This document shows positions 54,579-62,517 of a stretch of DNA of 64,000 bases, one piece after another (positions within the stretch are counted from its first letter, which is position 1; the number at the start of each line of letters is the position of its first letter). This DNA comes from Mycolicibacterium hippocampi (lineage in GTDB: Bacteria; Actinomycetota; Actinomycetes; Mycobacteriales; Mycobacteriaceae): positions 121,398 to 185,397 of the forward strand of contig NZ_BLLB01000001.1 of the NCBI RefSeq assembly GCF_010723735.1. The letters are read 5' to 3'. A model generated the notes under the pieces. The model did not search any database and was not told the origin of the DNA. It saw only the letters and a program-made list of their open reading frames with translations. A program made the translations under genes and the position numbers.

Positions 54579-55064
54579 ATGAGCGAGCACGCCACCACCC
54601 CCGCAGGCGAGACGACACCCCTGCGACGCGACGGAAACGCCAACTACTACAACCAGATTGACCCGCCAGCAGCACATTTCATCGAACAGACCGTGGCAGT
54701 GCACCTACGGCTCTCCGACGACGGCACCCGCTGGATCGTCGACGGCCCCAGCGTCGACGGCCACCCGCTCGACAGCACCTACCGCGATCTAAGCGCCACC
54801 AACTCCGAATGCGCCTGCAGCCAGCCCAAGGAATGCGCCCGGCTCCGCGACCACGCCGACAATCTGCCGCTACCCACCGGCGCCGAACTGCTCACGATGC
54901 TCGCCGCCGCCCTCGACGCACCCGCCGAGCTCATCACCGCCGAACAAGCCAGCAGCTGGGCCGGGCGCACCCTCACCGCCGACGAGGTCGACCGCCTCTC
55001 CGAAGCGATCCCGCACTCCTCGATCCCCGACGCCATCGACACCATCGCCGCCAGCTGGGACTAA
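54579..55064 (+). CDS. Hypothetical array protein
   Basis: A 161-aa protein from ATG 54579 (GAAAGG upstream). DGNANYYNQIDPPAAHFIEQTVAVHLRLSDDGTRWIVDG then a Cys-containing ATNSECACSQPKECARLRDHA and a helical C-terminus (ELLTMLAAALDAPAELITAEQASSWAGR). The Cys cluster may bind metal. No family is recognised. Confidence 0.6.
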   Translation: MSEHATTPAGETTPLRRDGNANYYNQIDPPAAHFIEQTVAVHLRLSDDGTRWIVDGPSVDGHPLDSTYRDLSATNSECACSQPKECARLRDHADNLPLPTGAELLTMLAAALDAPAELITAEQASSWAGRTLTADEVDRLSEAIPHSSIPDAIDTIAASWD

Positions 55065-55077
55065 AACTCAGCAGCAC

Positions 55078-55111
55078 GGGCCCGGTCACCCACCGCAGGG
55101 TGACCGGGCCC
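55078..55111 (+). terminator. Perfect 14-bp stem followed by TTTT
   Basis: GGGCCCGGTCACCC with its exact mirror around a 6-nt loop, then CCCCTTTT. The best classical intrinsic terminator in the array. Confidence 0.85.
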
Positions 55112-55169
55112 CCCTTTTCCTCCGGTCCTAGCCGCCCGCAGCAGCCCTCCGGGGCGCTTGGCGAACGTC

Positions 55170-55450
55170 CGATATCCGTAACCCCTCACTTATCTACCTG
55201 TCAGCAGCCGCCCAGCCTGACCGCAGGACCCCGAGCCGGCTCAACCCACACCCGCGCCGAACTGCACAGGCCGAGTGACCTTTTCGGCCCTGCCAACTCG
55301 CCGAAGGCGCTGGCGCGCCCGGCTCGCGCACGCCGAAAACCCTGCTCCGTCCCGGCGCGGCCTCTGCGGGGTTGACCCGCCCCACCCCACGGTCCATGAC
55401 GCGGCCGCACTGACCGGCGCACCGCCGGTCACCAACAGTGAGGACCCACC
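55170..55450 (+). repeat. Structured repeat family B, copy 3 (divergent subtype III)
   Basis: Lacks the 5' GCCCGC hairpin. TCAACC pairs with GGTTGA, CCGCGCC with GGCGCGG, and TTTTCGGC with GCCGAAAA. Precedes ATG 55451. Confidence 0.75.
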
Positions 55451-56110
55451 ATGTTTGACCCCTTCGACAAGATCGCCGTACCCACCACCGCCGGCACCTA
55501 CGTCATCGCCCTGTACTACGACATCGACGCCGCCGCACCCGATTACAGCGACGACGGCGGATTCGTCTACCTCGGCACCGCCCGTACCATCAGCGCTCAA
55601 CTCGGCGACGCCGCCCACGACGTCGCCGCCCTGCTGCGCCAGCACACCGCCGCCAATGACTCCCTCAACGACCATGAGTACCGGTCCGCGGCCGCCCTCT
55701 GCCGCTACCTGTGGCTGACCCACGGACTCACCGGCATCCTGGAAGTCACCCGCAGCGGCGACCGCTACGGCACCGCCGAGCCCAGCGCCGACCGCTACCG
55801 CAGCATCGACGGTCTGGCCTGGGCCCCCGCCGACGCGACAACACCCCTGGACTACACACGTGGCACCGTGGCCGCCTACGACGCCTGGGCCAACGGCGAG
55901 GTCTACGGCTACACCGTCGTCGCCCCCGACTGCCGAGACGTCGCCTCCTGCTGGGACTTTTACGCCGACCCCGACGAGCCGATCACCGCTGACGCTCCCC
56001 CCGGCCTGGCCACCATGGTCGCCCAGGCGCGCGAGGAGATCGACCACGACGTCGAAGCACGCACCGCCCAGGCCAACACCATCGGGTCCGGATTCATCGG
56101 GCTCATCTAA
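55451..56110 (+). CDS. Hypothetical array protein
   Basis: A 219-aa acidic protein. DKIAVPTTAGTYVIALYYDIDAAAPDYSDDGGFVYLGTARTISAQLGDAAHDVAALLRQH and RYLWLTHGLTGILEVTRSGDRYG show a beta-rich N-terminus and a helical middle. The acidic character could mimic DNA, as some anti-restriction proteins do, but this is speculative. No family is recognised. Confidence 0.6.
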   Translation: MFDPFDKIAVPTTAGTYVIALYYDIDAAAPDYSDDGGFVYLGTARTISAQLGDAAHDVAALLRQHTAANDSLNDHEYRSAAALCRYLWLTHGLTGILEVTRSGDRYGTAEPSADRYRSIDGLAWAPADATTPLDYTRGTVAAYDAWANGEVYGYTVVAPDCRDVASCWDFYADPDEPITADAPPGLATMVAQAREEIDHDVEARTAQANTIGSGFIGLI

Positions 56111-56187
56111 AAACACTGTCCCGGCGAGCCGGCCACCGCGACATCCACCGGTGGCCGGCCGCCCTACAGCGACCCACCGCCCACTGG

Positions 56188-56493
56188 CGGCCGCCCTGGC
56201 GGGCGCCGGATGCCCGCCTGCGGCGGGCGTGGGTTGGGTAGCTACTCACCTTTAACCGTCAGCAGGGGTCGCAGCCTAATCGGCCGGGGGCCCGACCGGT
56301 CAACCCACACCGACGCCGAACTACGCAGGCCGAGTGACCTTTTCGGCCCTATCAAGCTCGCTGCCGCTCGCGGGCCGAAAACCCTGCTCCGTCCAACGTC
56401 GGCTCTTCGGGGTTGACCGCCCACCCTCACCCGATTGACCGCTCCCCAGCGCTGACCGGCGCACCACTCACCACGAGAAACGGGAGAACAACC
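56188..56493 (+). repeat. Structured repeat family B, copy 4 (subtype II)
   Basis: Subtype II. The main stem is CGGTCAACC with GGTTGACCG, replacing CGCGCAACC/GGTTGCGCG of subtype I on both strands. CCGACG pairs with CGTCGG and the apical stem is TTTTCGGCCC with GGGCCGAAAA. The tail is AACGGGAGAACAACC before ATG 56494. Confidence 0.88.
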
Positions 56494-56952
56494 ATGGACC
56501 ACGCATTCGAACTCGCCTTCGACCTTCTCGCCGAAGCCGCCGACCGCATCCAGCACCAGCAGTACGGCATCACCCGAAACCTGCACCACAACCACGGACC
56601 GATCCAGCTGACCACCGTCCACGAGTACAGCCCCGAACAGGGACACCACCTCGTCCTGCTCGCCAACGACGACTACGGACTCCTGGCCGCCATCGAGGCC
56701 ACCGCACCCGACCTTGACACCACCCCCGACACCCGCATCCAGAAAGTCCGGGCCGGCGACCTGACCTTCCACGCCGTGCCCGGCACCTGGTCCTACCGCG
56801 CCACCGGCGCCCACACCTACACCCTGACCGCCGGAGTCGGCGACGAGCCGATGTGGACCCTCACCATCGACCACGCACCCCTGGCCCTGGCCTACGACGA
56901 CCTCCACCAGGCCATCGACGACGTGCTCACCACCGAACCCGTCGCCGCCTAA
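56494..56952 (+). CDS. Hypothetical array protein
   Basis: A 152-aa protein. FELAFDLLAEAADRIQHQQYGITRNLHHNHGPIQLTTVHEYSPEQGHHLVLLANDDYGLLAAI suggests a helix followed by a beta-sheet, and the acidic C-terminus reads LAYDDLHQAIDDVLTTE. No family is recognised. It is terminated by its own hairpin. Confidence 0.6.
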   Translation: MDHAFELAFDLLAEAADRIQHQQYGITRNLHHNHGPIQLTTVHEYSPEQGHHLVLLANDDYGLLAAIEATAPDLDTTPDTRIQKVRAGDLTFHAVPGTWSYRATGAHTYTLTAGVGDEPMWTLTIDHAPLALAYDDLHQAIDDVLTTEPVAA

Positions 56953-56960
56953 CCGATCCC

Positions 56961-56996
56961 GGCCGGGCCCGCCACCACCAGGCGGTGGGCCCGGCC
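56961..56996 (+). terminator. Hairpin after the 152-aa gene
   Basis: GGCCGGGCCC with GGGCCCGGCC, with further pairing inside, 8 bp after the stop. Confidence 0.7.
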
Positions 56997-57029
56997 CCAT
57001 CCACCCACTCACCACGGAAAGGACCCACC

Positions 57030-57305
57030 ATGACCAACACTAACGACGCCGACTGGCAGGCCGACTGGGCAATCGAGATCGACCGAGGCCGCCTGGCCCT
57101 CGACGGCAGCCTGGTCGACGCCATCAACGCCCTCACCCGCGCACAGCAGGCGCTGGCCACTTTGACCAGCACACACGTCTACGACATCGAGTTCGCCGAG
57201 AACCCCCAAGGCGACGACATCGCCTCGTTCCTGTCCGACAGCCTGCGCAACACCCGAGCCGCCTACCACATCGCTCACCGCGTCATCGAGGACGAACGCA
57301 CCTAA
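57030..57305 (+). CDS. Small acidic hypothetical array protein
   Basis: A 91-aa protein from ATG 57030 (GAAAGG upstream). ADWQADWAIEIDRGRLALDGSLVDAINALTRAQQALATL then DIASFLSDSLRNTRAAYHIAHRVIEDERT is helical and acidic. It sits between two strong hairpins with no repeat leader of its own. No family is recognised. Confidence 0.6.
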   Translation: MTNTNDADWQADWAIEIDRGRLALDGSLVDAINALTRAQQALATLTSTHVYDIEFAENPQGDDIASFLSDSLRNTRAAYHIAHRVIEDERT

Positions 57306-57312
57306 GACGTCA

Positions 57313-57349
57313 GGGGCCGGGCCCACCGCCACCTGGTGGGCCCGGCCCC
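57313..57349 (+). terminator. Perfect 15-bp stem after the 91-aa gene
   Basis: GGGGCCGGGCCCACC with its exact mirror around a 7-nt loop, shortly after the stop codon. Confidence 0.8.
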
Positions 57350-57402
57350 GCAGCCCCGACAACAGCTCTGCACCAGCACATCTCAACCCCGGAGGCCCGA
57401 CA

Positions 57403-57474
57403 ATGAGAACCGCTCCACACCCACAATATGCGTTGCAAGACGTATTCCCTCAGAGTAGTATTTGCGTATGCTGA
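57403..57474 (+). CDS. Possible 23-codon leader ORF overlapping the toxin start
   Basis: GGAGG lies 6 nt before ATG 57403, and the frame encodes MRTAPHPQYALQDVFPQSS and four more residues before TGA 57472, just inside the toxin gene. The toxin promoter lies within it, so translation would need a transcript from further upstream. Confidence 0.3.
   Translation: MRTAPHPQYALQDVFPQSSICVC
57433..57461 (+). promoter_or_regulatory. Promoter of the HigBA-type toxin-antitoxin operon
   Basis: TTGCAA (57433-57438), a 17-bp spacer and TAGTAT (57456-57461). The toxin ATG is 6 nt beyond the -10 box, so the transcript should be leaderless. Confidence 0.75.
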
Positions 57475-57857
57475 TCGACTGGTCCGACGAGTTCGACACC
57501 TGGCTCGATCGGCTTGAAGATCACGCCCACAACGACCCGATCAGCGCCCGCCGACTCGACTACATCACCGCACAACTGCAGCACCTCCAAGAACTCACCG
57601 ACGCACCCGAAGAAGACACCGCCCACCTGCGCCGCGTTCGCCAATCCAAGACCTATCCCGTCTGGAGACTGGCCCACCCCTACGACCCCGACATCGCCGT
57701 GCGGCTCATCGTGTGGTTCCCCGACGACGAACACGCCGTCATCGCCCTCTTCGCCGGCGACAAAGCCCGCATCGGAAACGCCTTCTACAACAGCGTCGGA
57801 ACCCGAGCCGACGCCGCAATCGAGACCTGGAAACGCAGAAAGGACACCCAATCATGA
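57468..57857 (+). CDS. RelE/HigB-type toxin
   Basis: A 129-aa protein from ATG 57468. RRVRQSKTYPVWRLAHPYDPDIAVRLIVWFPDDEHAVIALFAGDKARIGNAFYNSVGTRADAAIETW is the beta-sheet core of the RelE/HigB superfamily, which in actinobacteria often accompanies an Xre antitoxin placed downstream. These toxins cleave mRNA on the ribosome. The start overlaps the antitoxin start by the ATGA arrangement. Toxin-first order fits HigBA-like pairs. Confidence 0.78.
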   Translation: MLIDWSDEFDTWLDRLEDHAHNDPISARRLDYITAQLQHLQELTDAPEEDTAHLRRVRQSKTYPVWRLAHPYDPDIAVRLIVWFPDDEHAVIALFAGDKARIGNAFYNSVGTRADAAIETWKRRKDTQS

Positions 57858-58210
57858 CTGTTGAAGATCGCGGCGGGGCCCGCCTCAAGAAGCTGCTCGC
57901 CGACCCCGACCGCGCCGAGCGCGTCGACCACATCCGCCAGCAGATGCGCGAGGACGACCGCGCCTACGCCATGAACCTGGCGCTGATCCGCCGCGCCGCC
58001 GACCTCACCCAAGTCGAACTCGCTCGACGCCTGGGAGTAGGACAAGCCGCGGTGTCCAAAGTCGAACGCCAACACGACCTGCTGCTGTCCACCCTGTCCA
58101 GCTACGTCGCCGCCGCCGGCGCCAACGCGCGCATCGTCGTCACCGTCGGAGACCGCGACCTGGAATTCGACCTCGCCACCCTGGCCGACGCAGCGCCACC
58201 GGAACAGTAA
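57854..58210 (+). CDS. Xre-family antitoxin (HigA-like)
   Basis: A 118-aa protein. The HTH is LALIRRAADLTQVELARRLGVGQAAVSKVERQHDLLLSTLSSYVAAAG, followed by a short beta tail (ARIVVTVGDRDLEFDLATL). Its ATG overlaps the toxin stop (ATGA). It should neutralise the toxin and repress the TTGCAA/TAGTAT promoter. Confidence 0.85.
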   Translation: MTVEDRGGARLKKLLADPDRAERVDHIRQQMREDDRAYAMNLALIRRAADLTQVELARRLGVGQAAVSKVERQHDLLLSTLSSYVAAAGANARIVVTVGDRDLEFDLATLADAAPPEQ

Positions 58211-58297
58211 CCAGTCGCACCCGAGGGCACCCGCCAGCGAGCGACGCTGGCGTGGTGCCCCTCGTTCATCGTCGAGCCTCGGCGCTGCGGCCCCGAG

Positions 58298-58599
58298 GCG
58301 CCGGCGCACTAGGTGCGACCGCCGGATGCCCGCCTGCGGCGGGCGTGGGTTGGGTAGCTACTCACCTTTAACCGTCAGCAGGGGTCGCAGCCTAATCGGC
58401 CGGGGGCCCGACCGGTCAACCCACACCGACGCCGAACTACGCAGGCCGAGTGACCTTTTCGGCCCTATCGAGCTCGCTGCCGCTCGCGGGCCGAAAACCC
58501 TGCTCCGTGCGCCGTCGGCTCTTCGGGGTTGACCGCCCACCCTCACCCGATTGACCGCTCCCCAGCGCTGACCGGCAGCGCACCGAAAGGGGAAACGTC
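58298..58599 (+). repeat. Structured repeat family B, copy 5 (subtype II)
   Basis: Subtype II body with the subtype I-like upstream segment GGCGCACTAGGTGCGACC. Directly precedes the 83-aa gene, but its tail differs (ACCGAAAGGGGAAACGTC). Confidence 0.88.
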
Positions 58600-58851
58600 A
58601 TGTCCATCACCACCGCCATCATCACCACCGACTGCATCGCCACCATCGACCAGCCCGTCGATTGCCTCCTCGACGCCATGATCGAAGCCCAGAACCGCGT
58701 CGGACAGATCACCTGGGACGACATCGCCGCCGAGCGGGCCCACGGCACCTACCGCAACCCCGCAGGAGCCACGGCCCCCATCACCGTCGTCGACACCAGC
58801 ACCACCACCGACCTGCTCGACACCATCCGAACCTGGATGCAGCACGCCTAG
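58600..58851 (+). CDS. Small hypothetical array protein
   Basis: An 83-aa protein. TAIITTDCIATIDQPVDCLLDAMIEAQNRVGQITWDDIAAERAHGTYRNPAGATAPITVVDTST shows strand-helix-strand character. No family is recognised. AAAGGGGAAA lies before the ATG. Confidence 0.6.
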   Translation: MSITTAIITTDCIATIDQPVDCLLDAMIEAQNRVGQITWDDIAAERAHGTYRNPAGATAPITVVDTSTTTDLLDTIRTWMQHA

Positions 58852-58867
58852 CCGCAGCGCCGCCCTG

Positions 58868-58897
58868 GCCCGGCCCCGCCTCGCGCGGGGACCGGGC
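58868..58897 (+). terminator. Hairpin after the 83-aa gene
   Basis: CCCGG.CCCCGC and GCGGGG.CCGGG form an 11-bp stem with one mismatch around a CTC loop. Confidence 0.6.
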
Positions 58898-58937
58898 TAC
58901 CGGCGTCTTCCGGGATCACACCTCACCAGCAGCAGCG

Positions 58938-59241
58938 GCCGCCCTGGCGGGCGCCGGATGCCCGCCTGCGGCGGGCGTGGGTTGGGTAGCTACTCACCTT
59001 TAACCGTCAGCAGGGGTCGCAGCCTAATCGGCCGGGGGCCCGACCGGTCAACCCACACCGACGCCGAACTACGCAGGCCGAGTGACCTTTTCGGCCCTAT
59101 CAAGCTCGCTGCCGCTCGCGGGCCGAAAACCCTGCTCCGTCCAACGTCGGCTCTTCGGGGTTGACCGCCCACCCTCACCCGATTGACCGCTCCCCAGCGC
59201 TGACCGGCGCACCACTCACCACGAGAAACGGGAGAACAACC
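58938..59241 (+). repeat. Structured repeat family B, copy 6 (subtype II)
   Basis: Almost identical to copy 4, including the 5' segment CGGCCGCCCTGGCGGGCG. Directly precedes ATG 59242. Confidence 0.88.
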
Positions 59242-59607
59242 ATGACCACCACCACCGCCACACCCACCGTGCCCACCACCGTGTACCTCAACGAGGCCCC
59301 TGCCAGTTTCCTCGGCTTCAACCGCGCTGCACCCGCGCGGCTGCGCGCCGCCGCAACTTTCAACCTGCCCATCCCCACCGACACCCGACCCCAGCAGACC
59401 GCCATCAGCGCCGCACTCGAGCACATCTTCGACGAGCTCAACTGCGAACCCACCACCACCTGGGCCACCGGATGGCGCCACGCCGGACACCGCAGCCTGT
59501 CCGTCGGCGACGTCGTAGTCATCGGCGAAACCGCCTGGGCCGTCGCCTCGGTGGGCTGGAACCCCGTGTCCACCGACGAACTCACCGCAGCCATCGACCG
59601 GTCCTGA
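59242..59607 (+). CDS. Hypothetical array protein
   Basis: A 121-aa protein. VYLNEAPASFLGFNRAAPARLRAAATFNLPIPTDTRPQQTAISAALEHIFDELNC and the C-terminal RSLSVGDVVVIGETAWAVASVGW, where SLSVGDVV is a typical small beta-barrel strand. No family is recognised. Confidence 0.6.
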   Translation: MTTTTATPTVPTTVYLNEAPASFLGFNRAAPARLRAAATFNLPIPTDTRPQQTAISAALEHIFDELNCEPTTTWATGWRHAGHRSLSVGDVVVIGETAWAVASVGWNPVSTDELTAAIDRS

Positions 59608-59613
59608 CCACCC

Positions 59614-59645
59614 GATCGGGCCCCGCCCCGGCGCGGGGCCCGATC
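59614..59645 (+). terminator. Perfect 13-bp stem after the 121-aa gene
   Basis: GATCGGGCCCCGC with its exact mirror around a 6-nt loop, 6 bp after the stop. Confidence 0.8.
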
Positions 59646-59689
59646 ACCACCCCAGCTCATCCAGCACCCATCCTTGAAAGGACACCACC

Positions 59690-60232
59690 ATGGGCCAATA
59701 CTTCAACCCCGTCATCGTCGACCCCACGGGCCAACCCCTGGCCGCCCTCAACCCCGCCACCTACGGCGCCGGACCCAAACTGTCCACCCACACCCGCGCC
59801 GACTGCCCCCTCATGACCGCCGTGGAAATACTGCTCACCCTCGACGGCGGTGCCCGCCTGGTCTGGGCCGGCGACTACGAGGACCCCGACGACGACCAGG
59901 CTGCGCTGTATTGGCTCGTCGAACCCCAGCACTTCGTGCGGTTCGCCGGCCTCATCGACCCCGACGAGCCGGTCACCCCCAACGCTGAAGCGCCCGCAGC
60001 ACTGCCGGCCCACCGGTACATCTGCAACGCCGACAAGCGCCAGTACCTCGACAAAGACCACTTCGGAGTCGACGACTACGGATTCCGGCGCTCCCCCCTG
60101 CCCTGGCTCACCGCCGAAGGCGGCCTCGCCACACAGAGACGCCACACCACCTGGGCCCGCGACCGCATCTACCTCGCAGCCCAGCACCCAGGCCCCGGAT
60201 GGACCGAAGTGCCCGCCCTGCTCTGGGTCTGA
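59690..60232 (+). CDS. Hypothetical array protein
   Basis: A 180-aa protein from ATG 59690 (GAAAGG upstream). QYFNPVIVDPTGQPLAALNPATYGAGPKL, MTAVEILLTLDGGARLVWAGDYEDPDDDQAALYWLV and HRYICNADKRQYLDKDHFGVDDYGFRRSPLPWL. This looks like a compact beta-rich protein with an acidic patch. It follows the 121-aa gene without a repeat leader. No family is recognised. Confidence 0.62.
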   Translation: MGQYFNPVIVDPTGQPLAALNPATYGAGPKLSTHTRADCPLMTAVEILLTLDGGARLVWAGDYEDPDDDQAALYWLVEPQHFVRFAGLIDPDEPVTPNAEAPAALPAHRYICNADKRQYLDKDHFGVDDYGFRRSPLPWLTAEGGLATQRRHTTWARDRIYLAAQHPGPGWTEVPALLWV

Positions 60233-60242
60233 CCAACCACCA

Positions 60243-60281
60243 GCCCGCCCGGGTCCGCGCAGCCGCGCGGGACCGGCGGGC
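60243..60281 (+). terminator. Hairpin after the 180-aa gene
   Basis: GCCCGCC ... GGCGGGC outside and GGTCCGCGC/GCGCGGGACC inside, with small mismatches. Confidence 0.6.
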
Positions 60282-60336
60282 CTGTGGTGTCTTCCGGTCC
60301 GCCGCCCCCCTGTCGGCCGGCGCGCCCGGAGACGCG

Positions 60337-60637
60337 GAGGCCCGCCTGCGGCGGGCGTGGTCCGTAGCCCCTCACCTTTAACCGTTCAGCTGGGTCGCCC
60401 AGTGTGACCGACGAGGCCCCGTCACGCGCAACCCACACCCGCGCCGAACTCCGCAGGCCGAGTGACCGTTTCGGCCCAACGCCAGCTCGCCAGGGCGCTG
60501 CGCGCCGGCTCGCGCGGGCCGAAATCCCTGCTCCGCTCGTCACGGCCTCTTCGGGGTTGCGCGCGCCACCCCGCCGGTCCCCCGCAACCCCAGCGCTAAC
60601 CGGCGCAGCAAATACCGCAGACGAACGGAGAACAACC
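60337..60637 (+). repeat. Structured repeat family B, copy 7 (subtype I, wobble variant)
   Basis: The apical stem reads GTTTCGGCCC with GGGCCGAAAT: two changes at positions that pair with each other, turning a T-A pair into a G-T/G-U pair. Otherwise like copy 1. Directly precedes ATG 60638. Confidence 0.88.
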
Positions 60638-60949
60638 ATGACCTACCCCCTCGACGACTTCTGGGCCAACGTCGACGCCGCCCTGAACCGCTGCGCAGAG
60701 GCCACCACCGTCGAAGACGTGATCACCATCCTCAACGAACACTTCAACCCCTCCAGCGGCGCCGCCTTCTTCGGCGGCTCCGGGGGCGACACCCAGCTCC
60801 TCGACAAGCTCTACTGGGACCGAGCCGACAGCACCTGGCGGGTCGTCCGCTACGACGCCCCCTACTACTGGTGCCTGGCCGACACCAACGGCGACCTGCT
60901 CACCTACATCGAAGGCGACGTCTACCGCGGCAACACCATGACCGACTAA
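60638..60949 (+). CDS. Hypothetical array protein
   Basis: A 103-aa protein. YPLDDFWANVDAALNRCAEATTVEDVITILNEHFNPSSGAAFFGGSGGDTQLLDKLYWDRADSTWRVVRYDAPYYWCLADTNG is acidic with many aromatics and a helix-then-sheet pattern. No family is recognised. Confidence 0.62.
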   Translation: MTYPLDDFWANVDAALNRCAEATTVEDVITILNEHFNPSSGAAFFGGSGGDTQLLDKLYWDRADSTWRVVRYDAPYYWCLADTNGDLLTYIEGDVYRGNTMTD

Positions 60950-60961
60950 CCCGCCGCCCCG

Positions 60962-60992
60962 GCCGGTGTCCGCGCAGGGTGCGGGCACCGGC
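60962..60992 (+). terminator. Hairpin shared by several array genes, copy 1
   Basis: GCCGGTGTCCGC pairs with GCGGGCACCGGC with one wobble. The same hairpin follows the genes ending at 62124 and 63468. Confidence 0.75.
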
Positions 60993-61015
60993 TGGTGTGG
61001 TGTCTTCCGGTGCGC

Positions 61016-61343
61016 GGTCGCCGGCGCACTAGGTGCGACCGGCGGATGCCCGCCTGCGGCGGGCGTGGTCCGTAGCCCCTCACCTTTAACCGTTCAGCTG
61101 GGTCGCCCAGTGTGACCGACGAGGCCCCGTCACGCGCAACCCACACCCGCGCCGAACTCCGCAGGCCGAGTGACCTTTTCGGCCCAACGCCAGCTCGCCA
61201 GGGCGCTGCGCGCCGGCTCGCGCGGGCCGAAAACCCTGCTCCGCTCGTCACGGCCTCTTCGAGGTTGCGCGCGCCACCCCGCCGGTCCCCCGCACCCCCA
61301 GCGCTAACCGGCGCACCCACCCCGTACACGAACGGAGAACACC
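61016..61343 (+). repeat. Structured repeat family B, copy 8 (subtype I)
   Basis: Full subtype I with the GGTCGCC/GTGCGACC 5' part. Directly precedes ATG 61344 with the tail ACGAACGGAGAACACC. Confidence 0.88.
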
Positions 61344-61637
61344 ATGGAGATCGACTACGGCCTGGCCTGGGACTTCCTCGACGACCACGACAGTCGGCCC
61401 TACCAACTGCGCTTCCGCCGCAACGGGTGGTTCGACGACACCGGCCAACTCATCGCCGTCGTCGCCAAGTTCGACCACCCCGACAACGGACACACCCTGC
61501 CCATCAGCCGAGCCGACGTCGACTTCAACGACGTCGAGCAGGCCATCGACGGCTGGCAGAACTGGGCCCGAATCACCGACTCCACCGTCAGTCTCGCCGC
61601 CATCCGCCGCCGCCTCACCGCCGCCGGCCTCGCCTAA
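61344..61637 (+). CDS. Small hypothetical array protein
   Basis: A 97-aa protein. IDYGLAWDFLDDHDSRPYQLRFRRNGWFDDTGQLIAVVAKFDHPDNGHTLPISRADVDFNDVEQAIDGWQNWARI is acidic with an alpha/beta pattern. It is followed after 25 bp by the next gene. No family is recognised. Confidence 0.6.
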   Translation: MEIDYGLAWDFLDDHDSRPYQLRFRRNGWFDDTGQLIAVVAKFDHPDNGHTLPISRADVDFNDVEQAIDGWQNWARITDSTVSLAAIRRRLTAAGLA

Positions 61638-61662
61638 CCCCACCCCCAGAAAGGAACCCACC

Positions 61663-62124
61663 ATGAGCGCATTCATCGTCGACCCCGAACACATCCACGT
61701 CCTGCTCTGGGCCGCCAGCCGGCCCACCAACCCCTACGGACCCCTGGTCTGGTACTACGACAACCCCAGCCGAGAAGGCCGGCTCACCGACGACGCAATC
61801 GACACCGTCGGACAGATGCTTGTCGACGAGAACGCCGCCTCCGTCAACTACCGCTACGACGAAGACGACGCCTATATCTACGCCTACCAGCGGCCCCGCC
61901 ACACCACCTGGAGCGGTGTCGAGCTGCTCAAAGCTCTGCACTGCTACGAATACCAGTCCTGCGAGCACCCCGGCTGGCGCACCAGCCAAGCCCACTCCTT
62001 CTGCCGCGCCCTCGAACACCGCCTCATCGGCGAACTGCCCGGCTACGACGACGCACCCTGGGCCATCAGTCGCCTCGACACCCCCGCCGCCGAACGACGG
62101 GCCGACACCCACCCCGGCACCTAA
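61663..62124 (+). CDS. Hypothetical array protein
   Basis: A 153-aa protein from ATG 61663 (GAAAGG upstream). AFIVDPEHIHVLLWAASRPTNPYGPLVWYYDNPSREGRLTDDAIDTVGQMLVDENAASVNYRYDEDDAYIYAY and LLKALHCYEYQSCEHPGWRTSQAHSFCRALEHRL. The EDDAYIYAY strand, Cys pair and His residues could form a metal site. It forms a two-gene unit with the 97-aa gene. No family is recognised. Confidence 0.62.
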   Translation: MSAFIVDPEHIHVLLWAASRPTNPYGPLVWYYDNPSREGRLTDDAIDTVGQMLVDENAASVNYRYDEDDAYIYAYQRPRHTTWSGVELLKALHCYEYQSCEHPGWRTSQAHSFCRALEHRLIGELPGYDDAPWAISRLDTPAAERRADTHPGT

Positions 62125-62136
62125 CCCGCCGCCCCC

Positions 62137-62170
62137 GGCCGGTGTCCGCGCAGGGTGCGGGCACCGGCTG
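62137..62170 (+). terminator. Shared array hairpin, copy 2
   Basis: Same GCCGGTGTCCGC/GCGGGCACCGGC hairpin as at 60962. Confidence 0.75.
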
Positions 62171-62190
62171 GTGTGGTGTCTTCCGGTACG

Positions 62191-62517
62191 CGGGCGCCGG
62201 CGCACTAGGTGCGACCGGCGGATGCCCGCCTGCGGCGGGCGTGGTCCGTAGCCCCTCACCTTTAACCGTTCAGCTGGGTCGCCCAGTGTGACCGACGAGG
62301 CCCCGTCACGCAGCCCACACCCGCGCCGAACTCCGCAGGCCGGTGACCTTTTCGGCCCAACGCCAGCTCGCCAGGGCGCTGCGCGCCGGCTCGCGCGGGC
62401 CGAAAACCCTGCTCCGCCCGTCACGGCCTCTTCGAGGTTGCGCGCGCCACCCCGCCGGTCCCCCGCAACCCCAGCGCTAACCGGCGCACCCAACCCGTAC
62501 ACGAACGGAGAACAACC
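62191..62517 (+). repeat. Structured repeat family B, copy 9 (subtype I)
   Basis: Subtype I with small deletions (CACGCAGCCC in place of CACGCGCAACCC, and GGCCGGTGACC in place of GGCCGAGTGACC). The apical stem is intact. Directly precedes ATG 62518. Confidence 0.85.
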
